From JACVRW01 sp963814095 (GTDB lineage: Bacteria > Actinomycetota > Thermoleophilia > Solirubrobacterales > Thermoleophilaceae), in the NCBI GenBank assembly GCA_963814095.1, contig CAWFBT010000016.1:1-64000 (forward strand): DNA of 64,000 nucleotides, read 5' to 3'. The notes below the pieces were generated by a model, which saw only the letters and a list, made by a program, of their open reading frames with translations, did no database searches and was not told where the DNA came from. Every line of letters begins with the position of its first letter. Position 1 is the first letter of the stretch. The translations under genes were made by a program, and so were the position numbers. Below, in pieces: positions 42,621-51,199 of this stretch.

Positions 42621-43100
42621 CTACGAGCCGACGCAGGCGCCGGCGCCGATCTCGCGCGCGTACTTGTCGGAAGCGGTGTTCTCCAGCGACTGGAGCTTGG
42701 ACGCCGCGTCCTCGACGGCCTGCTGGTCCTTCTCCTTGACGGCGTCGCGGAGGTCCTCGATCGCCGGGGCGAGCTTGTCCTCGAACTCCTGCTTGAACCC
42801 CTCGACGAACTTGGTCGCGGTCTCGCCGTCGGCGCCCTCGGGGCGCTGGAGGTTGACGAGCTCGTCGGCCGCCTCACGCGAACGGTTCAACCCCTTGCTG
42901 AGCACGGCCGAGAGTTCCTCCGGGCTGCTCGCGTCCTGGCCGATCTGCTCGAGCTCCTTTTCGGCTTCGCGGCAGATCTGCTCAGCGTTCTTCGCGAACT
43001 CCTGCTTGGACGGAGCGTCGCCGCCGCTGTCGTCGTCGCCGCCGCAGGCAGCGAGACCGACGCCGAACAGCAGCACGGTGATGCACGCAAGGCGGGTCAT
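42621..43100 (-). CDS. Helical lipoprotein
   Basis: 159 residues. The signal peptide TRLACITVLLFGVGLAAC has a lipobox LAAC (Cys near residue 19), followed by GGDDDSGGD. The mature part is long alpha-helical: KQEFAKNAEQICREAEKELE, SREAADELVNLQRPEGADG, FVEGFKQEFEDKLAPAIEDL, ending in CVGS with a second Cys. It sits between purL and purF without any purine link and is a probable cell-surface protein of unknown function. Confidence 0.75.
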   Translation of the reverse strand: MTRLACITVLLFGVGLAACGGDDDSGGDAPSKQEFAKNAEQICREAEKELEQIGQDASSPEELSAVLSKGLNRSREAADELVNLQRPEGADGETATKFVEGFKQEFEDKLAPAIEDLRDAVKEKDQQAVEDAASKLQSLENTASDKYAREIGAGACVGS

Positions 43101-43192
43101 GGCCCCGCCAGTACCCCGATCGCGCGCTTCTACTCGGACAGATGTCCGGACCTCTGGGGCCACGATCGCTCCGGGGCGCCCGTTCGGATGGG

Positions 43193-45364
43193 TCAGGTCA
43201 AGGCCGCGGGTATCGCGCCCTCGTACACCTCGCGCAGGCGCGCCACCGGAACCGCCGCCGCGCCGGCGATCTCGAGCACGTCGCCGCCCACCTCTCCGAT
43301 CATCACAGCACCGGGGAGCGCCTCGACCAGCGCGCGCGGGCCGGACACGACGACACCGCCGGGACCCTCGCCGAAGAGCGCCCCCTCGTCCGCCGCTGAC
43401 AGCTGAATGCGAGCGCCGATCCCGCCCTCGATGCAGCACTCGGCGAGCGCGACGGCGAGCCCGCCGTCGCTGACGTCATGAGCGCCCGCCACGGCGCCGG
43501 CGCGCACGGCTTCGCGCACTGCCTCGAGCGCCGCCGCGTGCTCGGCGAGGTCGACGGCCGGGAGCCCCTGCGCGAGCCGCCCGCGCAGCTTCTCGAGCTC
43601 GCTTCCCTCGAGCGCGGGCGCGAACGGCCCGAGCAGCGCTACCGCGTGACCCTCCTCGGCGAAGCCCGCGCCGGGGGCGCGCTCCGGGTCGGGCAGCTTG
43701 CCGACCATGCCGACGATCGGCGTCGGGTAGATCGGACCGCCGCCGCCCTCGTTGTAGAGCGACACGTTCCCACCGACCACCGGCACGCCCAGGGCGAGGC
43801 AGGCGTCGCGCAGGCCCTCGACCGCGCGCTCGAGCTGCCAGGCGATGTGCGGCTTCTCGGGGTTGCCGAAGTTCAGGCAGTTGGTGAGCCCGAGCGGCTC
43901 GGCGCCCACGCAGGCGAGGTTGCGGGCGCACTCGAGGACGGCCTCGACGGCGCCCGTGTAGGGGTCGCCGGCGACGCGCCGCCCGTTTCCGTCGATCGAG
44001 ACCGCGAGCGCGCCGCTGCCGCCGTCGCCGCCGAGCATCAGGACGGCCGCATCGGATGTGCCCGGCCGGCGCGCCGTGCGCGAGCCGACGATCGAGTCGT
44101 ACTGCTCGAAGACGTGGCGCTTCGAGGCGATGTTCGGGGAGCCGAGCAGGGCGAGCAGCGTCTCCTCGGGCGAGCTGTCCGGCGCGAGGCGCACCGGCGG
44201 CTCCGCGTAGAGCGGCCCCTCGGGCTCGATCGGATCGAGGTCGTAGAGCGGGCAGTCGTCGACGAGCGCCTCGACGGGCATGTCGCCGACGAGCTCGTCC
44301 CCGTCGAACACCCGCAGGTGGCGCGTGTCCGTGACCTCGCCGATCGGCGTGGCGCGCACCTCCCAGCGCGCGCACAGGTCGAGCACGTCCCCCAGCCGCG
44401 CCGGCTCGACCACGCACAGCATCCGCTCCTGCGACTCCGAGATCATGATCTCGAAGGGCTCCATGTCGTCCTCGCGCAGCGGCACCCGTGACACGTCGAT
44501 GTCGAGACCGACCTCGCCCTTCGATGCCATCTCGGACGACGACGACGAGAGGCCCGCGGCGCCGAGGTCCTGCAGCGAGCGCAGCAGCCCGCGCTCGAGC
44601 AGCTCGAGGCAGCACTCGACGAGCTTCGACTCCTCGAACGGGTCGCCGATCTGCACGCTCGGACGCTTCGAGGCATCCTCCTCGGAGAGCTCGGCGCTGG
44701 CCAGCACCGACGCGCCGCCGATGCCGTCGCGGCCGGTGCGCGCCCCGAGCAGCACGAGCGGGTTGCCGACGCCTGCAGCCGCGCTGCGGATCAGGTCGTC
44801 ATGGCGCGCGAGTCCGACGCACATCGCGTTGACGAGGCAGTTCTGCTCGTAGGCGGGCTCGAACATCACCTCGCCGCCGACCGTAGGCACGCCGATCGAG
44901 TTGCCGTAGTGGCCGATGCCCTTGACGGCGCCCTCGAACAGGTAGCGCGAGCGCGCCGAGTCGAGCTCGCCGAAGCGCAGCGAGTCGAGCACCGCGATCG
45001 GGCGCGCCCCGACCGCGAAGATGTCACGCAGGATCCCGCCGACGCCGGTCGCGGCGCCCTGGAACGGCTCGACGGCGCTCGGGTGGTTGTGCGACTCGAC
45101 CTTGAAGGCCACCGCGAGCCCGTCGCCCGCGTCGACCACGCCGGCGTTCTCGCCGGGGCCCATCAGCAGGTGCGGCCCTTCCGTGGGCAGCAGGCGCAGC
45201 AGCTTCTTCGAGTGCTTGTAGGCGCAGTGCTCGGACCACATGAGCGAGAAGACCGCCAGCTCGAGCGCGTTCGGTTCACGGCCCAGGCGTGCGCAGATCC
45301 CCTCGTACTCCGAGTCGGTGAGGCCGAGCTCGCGATGTCGGGCGGCGGGAGCCGCGTGGCTCAC
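43193..45364 (-). CDS. purL: Phosphoribosylformylglycinamidine synthase subunit PurL (small type)
   Basis: 723 residues, the short PurL that needs PurQ and PurS. GTG 45364 overlaps the purQ stop. N-terminal SLMWSEHCAYKHSKKLL, KVESHNHPSAVEPFQGAATG (active site), GNSIGVPTVGGEVMFEP and NPLVLLGARTGRDGIGGAS mark the first half. AHDVSDGGLAVALAECC marks the last AIRS-like domain. It converts FGAR to FGAM with ATP and ammonia from PurQ. Confidence 0.97.
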   Translation of the reverse strand: MSHAAPAARHRELGLTDSEYEGICARLGREPNALELAVFSLMWSEHCAYKHSKKLLRLLPTEGPHLLMGPGENAGVVDAGDGLAVAFKVESHNHPSAVEPFQGAATGVGGILRDIFAVGARPIAVLDSLRFGELDSARSRYLFEGAVKGIGHYGNSIGVPTVGGEVMFEPAYEQNCLVNAMCVGLARHDDLIRSAAAGVGNPLVLLGARTGRDGIGGASVLASAELSEEDASKRPSVQIGDPFEESKLVECCLELLERGLLRSLQDLGAAGLSSSSSEMASKGEVGLDIDVSRVPLREDDMEPFEIMISESQERMLCVVEPARLGDVLDLCARWEVRATPIGEVTDTRHLRVFDGDELVGDMPVEALVDDCPLYDLDPIEPEGPLYAEPPVRLAPDSSPEETLLALLGSPNIASKRHVFEQYDSIVGSRTARRPGTSDAAVLMLGGDGGSGALAVSIDGNGRRVAGDPYTGAVEAVLECARNLACVGAEPLGLTNCLNFGNPEKPHIAWQLERAVEGLRDACLALGVPVVGGNVSLYNEGGGGPIYPTPIVGMVGKLPDPERAPGAGFAEEGHAVALLGPFAPALEGSELEKLRGRLAQGLPAVDLAEHAAALEAVREAVRAGAVAGAHDVSDGGLAVALAECCIEGGIGARIQLSAADEGALFGEGPGGVVVSGPRALVEALPGAVMIGEVGGDVLEIAGAAAVPVARLREVYEGAIPAALT

Positions 45365-46011
45365 GCGGGGACCATTGCGAGCGATTCAAACAGCCGCCCG
45401 CCATCGGCCGATCCGGTGAGCGGGTCGACAGCGTGCTCGGGGTGCGGCATGAGGCCCATCACGTTGCGGCCGGCGTTGCAGACGCCGGCGATGTCGTCCA
45501 TGGCGCCGTTCGGGTTCTGCCCCGCTGCGTAGCGGAGCACGATCTGGTCCTCCGGGAGCGTGCCGGGCGGCGCGAAGTAGCGGCCGGTCGTGTGCTTGAC
45601 CGGGATCGAGAGGCGCTCGCCGGGCTGACAGGTGCGCGTGAACGGGGTGTCGGTGGCCTCGACGACGACCTCGACCTGCCGGCAGACGAAGCGCAGCGAA
45701 TCGTTCGGCAGGAGCGCCCCCGGAAGCAGACCCGCCTCGCACAGCACCTGGAAGCCGTTGCAGATCCCGAACACGGGGCCGCCGTTCTCGGCGAAGTCGA
45801 TGACCGCCTCCATCATCGGCGAGAAGCGGGCGATGGCGCCGACACGCAGGTAGTCGCCGTAGGAGAAGCCCCCCGGCACCACCACGGCGTCGATGCCGGA
45901 GAGGTCCCGGTCGCCGTGCCAGAGCAGCTCGCCTTCGGCGAAGCGACGGCAGGCATGCAGAGCATCGACCTCGTCGCAGGAGCCCGGGAAGCGGACGACA
46001 CCAAACCTCAA
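45361..46011 (-). CDS. purQ: Phosphoribosylformylglycinamidine synthase glutaminase subunit
   Basis: 216 residues from a TTG at 46011 that overlaps the purS stop (TTGA). This start gives RFGVVRFPGSCDEVDALHAC, the normal N-terminus; further upstream codons do not match. Class I glutaminase with nucleophile Cys in VFGICNGFQVLCEAG (about residue 84) and His/Glu in LMPHPEHAVDP (about 192-198). Supplies ammonia to PurL. Confidence 0.95.
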   Translation of the reverse strand: MRFGVVRFPGSCDEVDALHACRRFAEGELLWHGDRDLSGIDAVVVPGGFSYGDYLRVGAIARFSPMMEAVIDFAENGGPVFGICNGFQVLCEAGLLPGALLPNDSLRFVCRQVEVVVEATDTPFTRTCQPGERLSIPVKHTTGRYFAPPGTLPEDQIVLRYAAGQNPNGAMDDIAGVCNAGRNVMGLMPHPEHAVDPLTGSADGGRLFESLAMVPA

Positions 46012-46238
46012 GCCGCCTCGTCCTCCTCGATTTCGTAGTCCTCGATCAACGGATTGGCAAGCAGTCGCTCGCACATCTCAGGAAGCCTTCCCGCGTCCTC
46101 CACGTCCAACTCGATCAGCCGGCCGACATGGACGTTTTGCACTCCCTCGAAGCCGAGGGCGGGCAGCGCCCGTTCAACGGCTTGGCCCTGTGGATCGAGG
46201 ATGCCCGCCTTTGGGCGAATCAACACTCGCGCCCTCAT
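46008..46238 (-). CDS. purS: Phosphoribosylformylglycinamidine synthase subunit PurS
   Basis: 76 residues. ATG 46238 is set by the ATGA overlap with purC; a longer frame upstream is only shadow. RARVLIRPKAGILDPQGQAV and LGFEGVQNVHVGRLIELDVE are the standard PurS sequence, ending IEDYEIEEDEAA. PurS bridges PurL and PurQ in the FGAM synthase complex. Confidence 0.95.
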   Translation of the reverse strand: MRARVLIRPKAGILDPQGQAVERALPALGFEGVQNVHVGRLIELDVEDAGRLPEMCERLLANPLIEDYEIEEDEAA

Positions 46239-47149
46239 CCCGAGGAGCGCTCCAGCCAGTTCTTGAAGGGCTCGCCCGAGATCCACTCATAGGCCTCGAC
46301 GTAGCGCGCGCGGGTGCCCTCGACGACGTCATCGGGGAGCGCCGGGGCCGGCGGGCGCTTGTCCCAGCCCGAGCCCGAGGCCCAGTCGCGCACGTATTGC
46401 TTGTCGAAGCTCGGCTGGCCGTGGCCGGGCTCGTAGCCGTCGGCAGGCCAGAAGCGCGACGAGTCCGGCGTGAGCACCTCGTCACCGAGCACGATCGTGC
46501 CGTCGCGGCGCCGGCCGAACTCGAACTTGGTGTCGGCCAAGATGATCCCGCGCTCACGGGCGTGGGCGGCACCGTGTTCGTAGATGGCTATCGAGAGGCG
46601 GCGCAGCTCCTCGAGGAGAGCGCGGTCCCCGACGATCTCGGCGGCGCGGTCGAAGTCGACGTTCTCGTCGTGGTCGCCGATGTCAGCCTTCGTCGCGGGC
46701 GTGAAGATCGGCTCGGGGAGCTGCTCGGACTCCGAGAGCCCGGCCGGCAGCTCGATCCCGCAGACGGCTCCGCTCGCCTGGTAGTCCTTCCAGCCCGAGC
46801 CGGTGATGTAGCCGCGCACGACGCATTCGACGGGCACCATCTCGAGCCGCTCGACCAGCATCGCGCGCCCGGCGAACTCCACCGGGACCTCCCTGTAGGA
46901 GACGAGGTGGTTGGCGCAGACGTCTCCCAGCTGCTCGAGCCAGAACGCGGTCAGGCCTGTGAGCACCTTGCCCTTGTCCGGGATCGGCGTCGGGTGCACG
47001 ACGTCATAGGTCGAGATGCGGTCGGAGGCCACAAGCAGCAGGCGATCCTCGCCCACGGCGTAGATATCCCTCACCTTCCCGCTGGTCAGGTGCGTCAGCG
47101 CGGCGGCGTCGCTCACTACGGCCGAATGTATCAACGGTTCCCGACCCAT
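46235..47149 (-). CDS. purC: Phosphoribosylaminoimidazole-succinocarboxamide synthase
   Basis: 304 residues, closer to the longer (eukaryote/actinobacterial) form. TSGKVRDIYAVGEDRLLLVA, ISTYDVVHPTPIPDKGKVLT, ECVVRGYITGSGWKDYQ, ADTKFEFGRRRDGTIVLGDE and LTPDSSRFWPADGYEPGHGQ are the family blocks. It couples CAIR and aspartate with ATP. First gene of purC-purS-purQ-purL, all with 4-base overlaps. Confidence 0.96.
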   Translation of the reverse strand: MGREPLIHSAVVSDAAALTHLTSGKVRDIYAVGEDRLLLVASDRISTYDVVHPTPIPDKGKVLTGLTAFWLEQLGDVCANHLVSYREVPVEFAGRAMLVERLEMVPVECVVRGYITGSGWKDYQASGAVCGIELPAGLSESEQLPEPIFTPATKADIGDHDENVDFDRAAEIVGDRALLEELRRLSIAIYEHGAAHARERGIILADTKFEFGRRRDGTIVLGDEVLTPDSSRFWPADGYEPGHGQPSFDKQYVRDWASGSGWDKRPPAPALPDDVVEGTRARYVEAYEWISGEPFKNWLERSSG

Positions 47150-47167
47150 TGGCGGCGAACATTGGCT

Positions 47168-47184
47168 GTAACCGCGCTGGTTAC
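47168..47184. promoter_or_regulatory. Perfect inverted repeat GTAACC-N5-GGTTAC upstream of purC
   Basis: A perfect 6+6 palindrome with 5-bp spacer lies in the 105-bp region between divergent purC (start 47149) and the propeller protein (start 47255), 19 bp from the purC start. It does not match the classical PurR or PurBox sequences known to me. It may be an operator for either gene. Confidence 0.5.
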
Positions 47185-47254
47185 GCTAGTTTCCCCCCTG
47201 CGGGACCGTTGACAAGACGTGTTCCGCCCTTGGTCCCGGACTTCGAAAGCGCGC

Positions 47255-49183
47255 ATGCCCTCAAGACGTTTTGTCGCCACCGTCGCGCTAGCAGCATCCC
47301 TGGTGGCGACAACCTCAGCTCTGGCCGCCCGAACCGCGTATGTCGCGGACGGCGATGGCGTGACCGCCCAGCTGATGGTCGGCGTCGGGGGCGCGCTCAC
47401 ACCGCTTGGCGCGCCGGCGCTCACGGCGGAGTCGCCGCGGCGCCTGACGATGACCCCTGACGGGACGTCGCTCTACATCACGGCCGGAGCGCCCGGTCAC
47501 GGCGTCGTCCTCCAGTACGACGTGACCGCGAGCGGCGCTGCCACGCCCAAGGCGATCCCCTCCGTCAGGGCGGGGAAGAAGCCGACGGCTATCGCGATCG
47601 ACCCGGCCGGCGAGACCCTCTACGTGGGCGACCAGGGCACCGACAACCTGCTCCAGTTCCACATCGGGCAGGGCGGCGCGCTCGAGCCGCTCGAGACGCG
47701 CACGCTGGCAGGCCCCCCCATCGGGCTCACGGTGGCGCCGGACGGGAAGCGCGCGTACCTGACCGTCGCTGGCTTCGTCAAGTGGATGGACGTCGGCGAG
47801 GACGGCGGCCTGGACGAGACGACGCTCGTCGGGCACCAGACGGGCGCGCTCCTCACGGACGTCGTTCTCACACCGGACGGCAAGCGCCTGTACGCGTCGA
47901 GCGTCGCGAGCGGCATCCTCGGCTTCGAGATCGCCGCCGACGGCTCGATCACGGCGCTCGACCCGGCCACCACCGCGACCGGCGCGAAGGTCACGTCGCT
48001 CGCGATCTCCGCTGACGGGAACAGCCTGTACGCCGCGGCTGCTGCCGGCCCGCCCAGCGGCAACCGCCTCCTGCAGTACACGATCGAGGACGACGGCGCC
48101 CTCACCGCGAAGGATCCGGCCAGCCAGCCGCTCGGCGCGGGCCCGCACGACCTGGCGATCACGCCGGACGGGCGCAGCCTGTACGTGGCCGCCGGCGACC
48201 TGGCGCTCTTCGACCTCGACGCATCCGGGGTCGCCACCCCGAAGACTCCCGCGGCGGTCGACCTCGTCAAGGCGAACGGCGTCGTCGTGAGCCCGAACCA
48301 GGCGCCCGTCGCCAGCTTCGAGGCGGTGGGCGCGCCCGCGGGCAGCGCGGTCGTCTTCAATGCGGCCGGCGCGTCCGACCCGGACGGCTCGATCACCCGC
48401 TACGACTGGGACTTCGGCGACGGCAACACGCTTCAGAACGGCGGCCCGCAGGTCGCTCACGTCTTTGCGCAGCCGGGCTCCTACGAGGTGCGGCTCGTGG
48501 TCACGGACAACGAGGGCGCCTCGACGCTCACCACCTTCACAGGGACGTCGGTGCTCGGCAACGGCTCGCCCGCGGCCGCGACCTCGCGCGTCATCCAGAT
48601 CGCCGCAGCGGACCTGCCGCTGCCGCCTCCGATCGGGCCGGCTCAACCGCCCCGCCCGGAGCTCGGCGAGAGCGTGATCGTGGAGCCGGCCGGCGGCCGC
48701 GTGCTCGTGCGCCTACCCGGCGAGGAGAACTTCGTGAACCTGCGCACGCTGCAGGTGATCCCCATCGGCTCGCTGGTCGACGCGCGTCGCGGCAAGGCGC
48801 TCCTCAGCAGCGTCCGCGATCGCGGCGGCAGCGTCCAGCAGGGCCACTTCTCCCAGGGCCTGTTCCAGGTCCGCCAGCGCCGCTCCGAGCGCTACCTGAC
48901 GGAACTCGTGCTGCGCGGCAAGGTCGGCCCCTGCCCGCGTGGCACGCGCGCGAGCGCTGCGGCGCGATCGTCGCGGCGCCTCTGGGGCAACGGCAACGGC
49001 CGCTTCCGGACCCGCGGGCGCTACTCGTCGGGAGCCGTGCGCGGCACGCGCTGGCTCGTCGCCGACACCTGCGAGGGGACGCTGACGGTGGTGCGGCGCG
49101 GGCGCGTCGCGGTACGCGATTTCACCCGGGACCTGACGACGGTCCTCGAGAAGGGTGATCGCTACCTGGCCCGTCCCCGCTGA
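47255..49183 (+). CDS. Secreted lactonase-type beta-propeller protein with PKD domain and C-terminal surface domain
   Basis: 642 residues from ATG 47255 (the frame allows 47219). Signal peptide RRFVATVALAASLVATTSAL. Residues about 25-350 form seven YVxx-type blades (TMTPDGTSLYITAGAPG, AIDPAGETLYVGDQGTD, VLTPDGKRLYASSVASG), like 6-phosphogluconolactonase-type secreted propellers. A PKD domain follows (SDPDGSITRYDWDFGDGN, about 370-430). The last about 170 residues (LVDARRGKALLSSVRDRGGS, RRLWGNGNGRFRTRGRYSS) form a FecR-like beta domain with two Cys (GPCPRG, VADTCEG). Extracellular; ligand unknown. Confidence 0.8.
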   Translation: MPSRRFVATVALAASLVATTSALAARTAYVADGDGVTAQLMVGVGGALTPLGAPALTAESPRRLTMTPDGTSLYITAGAPGHGVVLQYDVTASGAATPKAIPSVRAGKKPTAIAIDPAGETLYVGDQGTDNLLQFHIGQGGALEPLETRTLAGPPIGLTVAPDGKRAYLTVAGFVKWMDVGEDGGLDETTLVGHQTGALLTDVVLTPDGKRLYASSVASGILGFEIAADGSITALDPATTATGAKVTSLAISADGNSLYAAAAAGPPSGNRLLQYTIEDDGALTAKDPASQPLGAGPHDLAITPDGRSLYVAAGDLALFDLDASGVATPKTPAAVDLVKANGVVVSPNQAPVASFEAVGAPAGSAVVFNAAGASDPDGSITRYDWDFGDGNTLQNGGPQVAHVFAQPGSYEVRLVVTDNEGASTLTTFTGTSVLGNGSPAAATSRVIQIAAADLPLPPPIGPAQPPRPELGESVIVEPAGGRVLVRLPGEENFVNLRTLQVIPIGSLVDARRGKALLSSVRDRGGSVQQGHFSQGLFQVRQRRSERYLTELVLRGKVGPCPRGTRASAAARSSRRLWGNGNGRFRTRGRYSSGAVRGTRWLVADTCEGTLTVVRRGRVAVRDFTRDLTTVLEKGDRYLARPR

Positions 49184-49836
49184 GAACGGCGGGGCGATGA
49201 GCCTGCTGCTCGGCCGGCTCTAGGGGCGGCCACCTGCAGCGTCGCCCTCATGCCCGCCTCGGCATGACCCGGCAGCGAGCAGAAGAGCGTGTAGCTCCCG
49301 GCGGCCAGCGACATCCCGGCGGCGGTGTAGACACCGGGGTCGGTCTCGGGGAAGTGATGCGCCGGCGTTCCTCCCCCCGCGGGCGCCACGACGAGGTCAT
49401 GCGGATCCTCGCCGGCGTTGCGTAGCTCGACTGTCACGAGCCCTGCGCCGACGAGCGGCCGCGAGAGCGCGAGCCGCCATTCACTGGACGTGACCGCGAC
49501 GTAGTCGGGGAGCGGCTGGACCGGGCCGGGTGAGCCGGGTGACCCCGGCGTGCTCGGCGTGCCCTGCCCGGGCTCCGCATTGCGGGGCGCCGGTCCGCGG
49601 CCGACGTCCACCAGCCGGTCGAACCACACCGGCCCCGAGCGCAGGCCGAGCCGCGTGTGCCGGCACGAGCGGCGCCGGGTCTTCGTCCGTCCGCGGGCCG
49701 CGCAGCGGCGCGGCTTGCGCTTCGCCGCTGCCACGACGTCCTCGGACGGCTTCGCCACGACCTCCTCCTCGGCCGCCGCGACCGGCGCCACGGGCAGGAC
49801 GAGCAGGGCCGCGAGGAGCGCGGCGCTCCGCCTCAC
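49162..49836 (-). CDS. Secreted cupredoxin (blue copper) domain protein
   Basis: 224 residues from GTG 49836, overlapping the DUF1501 stop (GTGA). The signal peptide RRSAALLAALLVLPVAPVAA is followed by a basic region and Pro/Gly linker. The cupredoxin fold begins at SSEWRLALSRPLVGAGLVTV. Type 1 copper ligands are in order: His in EDPHDLVV, then Cys-His-Met in FCSLPGHAEAGM. It should bind copper outside the membrane and transfer electrons. Its 3' end overlaps the propeller gene by 22 bp. Confidence 0.85.
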   Translation of the reverse strand: MRRSAALLAALLVLPVAPVAAAEEEVVAKPSEDVVAAAKRKPRRCAARGRTKTRRRSCRHTRLGLRSGPVWFDRLVDVGRGPAPRNAEPGQGTPSTPGSPGSPGPVQPLPDYVAVTSSEWRLALSRPLVGAGLVTVELRNAGEDPHDLVVAPAGGGTPAHHFPETDPGVYTAAGMSLAAGSYTLFCSLPGHAEAGMRATLQVAAPRAGRAAGSSPRRSQRGRAR

Positions 49837-51197
49837 TGCAGTACGAGCTGCGGGCGGGTGAACGCGCCCGCGTTCGGGATGATCCCGTCGGCGCTCACGC
49901 CCAGCCACTGCTCGAGCAGCGCGCAGTAGACGCCCCGGAAGTCGGACGTGTGGCGCAGGTTGCTGCGGTTGTCGAGCTGAGCGAGCCCGGGGAAGCCGCC
50001 GACGACCTGGCCACTCGCCTGCGAGCCGATCACGAAGCCGGCGCCTGCCGCGCCGTGATCGGTGCCGCCGGCGTTCTCCTGCGGGCGGCGGCCGAACTCG
50101 CTCCACACGTGCACGAGCACGCGATCGGCGAGGCCGCTCGCCTCGAGGTCACGCTGGAAGGCGCGCAGCGAGTCGCCCACCTCCTGCAGATCCCCCGGCA
50201 GCGTGGCCAGCTGGTTCGAGTGCGTGTCGTAGCCGCCCGACTCGAGTGCGACCACCTTCAGCGGCAGGCCGGCCTGGAGCAGCTTCACGATCCACGCGAG
50301 CCGCCGGCCGAAGCCGGTGTTCGGGTAGCCGGCCGGCAGCGTGATCGCCGAGTTGAAGGGCGCGAGCTGTTCGCGCAGGCGGCCGGTCGCAGCCACCGCC
50401 GCGCGCGCCTGGCTCAGGCCGGCGTCGCTCGTGGGTGGATCGCCCATGTCGGTGAATGCGTCCAGCATGCCGCTGTAGACGGACCCGACGTCGTTCGTCC
50501 AGAAGTCGTACTCATCCGGCTGCGAGACCGTCGCAATCGGCACGTCGCGCGCCGCGAGCGCGGGCTGCAGGTCCCAGCCGAGCGTCAGTCCTTGCAGCGG
50601 ATTGTCCGGTGCGCCGTGGCTGTCGAGGTAGCGGCCGAGCCAGCCCCAGCGGCCGAATGGGTTGAGCTCACCGACCTCCCAGTAGTGACGGCTCGTGAAG
50701 TGCGACTGGTTGGGATCGGTGTAGCCGATCGCCGGCAGCAAGGTCACCTTCTGCTCGGCGTCGAGCTCGGCGAGGCCCGCGAGCGCCGGGTGCCAGCGCA
50801 GCGTCGTGTCGACCCGCACGTCCGCGCCCTGCCCCTCGGCAAGCCCGAGGTCCGGGCGCAGCGCCGCGTACGGCGGGTGGCTCGCCTGCTTCGGGGCGAG
50901 CATCGAGAGCGAATCGGCCCCGCCCGAGAGGAAGATCGAGACGAGCACATGCTCGCCGGACGCCTGCGCAGACGCCGCCGAGATGCCCTCCTCGAACTGG
51001 CGCGGGCCCATGCTCGCGGCTCCGTAGACCGCGAGTGCGAGACCGGCCGACCGCGAGATGAACTTGCGCCGCGAGAGCCCGGTGCCCGCCGGCAGCGGCA
51101 TGCCCGGCTCGATGGCCGGCAGGCCACGGCCCGCCTCGGCGGCTGCGCGACGCAGCAGCTGGGTCCGCGAGTAGTCATTGCATCCACAGTTGGGCAT
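49833..51197 (-). CDS. DUF1501 protein, Tat-exported
   Basis: 454 residues from ATG 51197. A twin-arginine signal (LSRRKFISRSAGLALAVYGA) begins near residue 42 after a Cys-containing N-terminal stretch (NCGCNDYSR). The DUF1501 core shows VLVSIFLSGGADSLSMLAP, GYTDPNQSHFTSRHYWEVGE, ALESGGYDTHSNQLATLPG, HVWSEFGRRPQENAGGTDHG (sulfatase/phosphatase-superfamily-like metal site) and ends FTRPQLVL. Members are exported hydrolase-like proteins of unknown substrate, typically paired with DUF1800. Confidence 0.9.
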   Translation of the reverse strand: MPNCGCNDYSRTQLLRRAAAEAGRGLPAIEPGMPLPAGTGLSRRKFISRSAGLALAVYGAASMGPRQFEEGISAASAQASGEHVLVSIFLSGGADSLSMLAPKQASHPPYAALRPDLGLAEGQGADVRVDTTLRWHPALAGLAELDAEQKVTLLPAIGYTDPNQSHFTSRHYWEVGELNPFGRWGWLGRYLDSHGAPDNPLQGLTLGWDLQPALAARDVPIATVSQPDEYDFWTNDVGSVYSGMLDAFTDMGDPPTSDAGLSQARAAVAATGRLREQLAPFNSAITLPAGYPNTGFGRRLAWIVKLLQAGLPLKVVALESGGYDTHSNQLATLPGDLQEVGDSLRAFQRDLEASGLADRVLVHVWSEFGRRPQENAGGTDHGAAGAGFVIGSQASGQVVGGFPGLAQLDNRSNLRHTSDFRGVYCALLEQWLGVSADGIIPNAGAFTRPQLVLQ

Positions 51198-51199
51198 GG

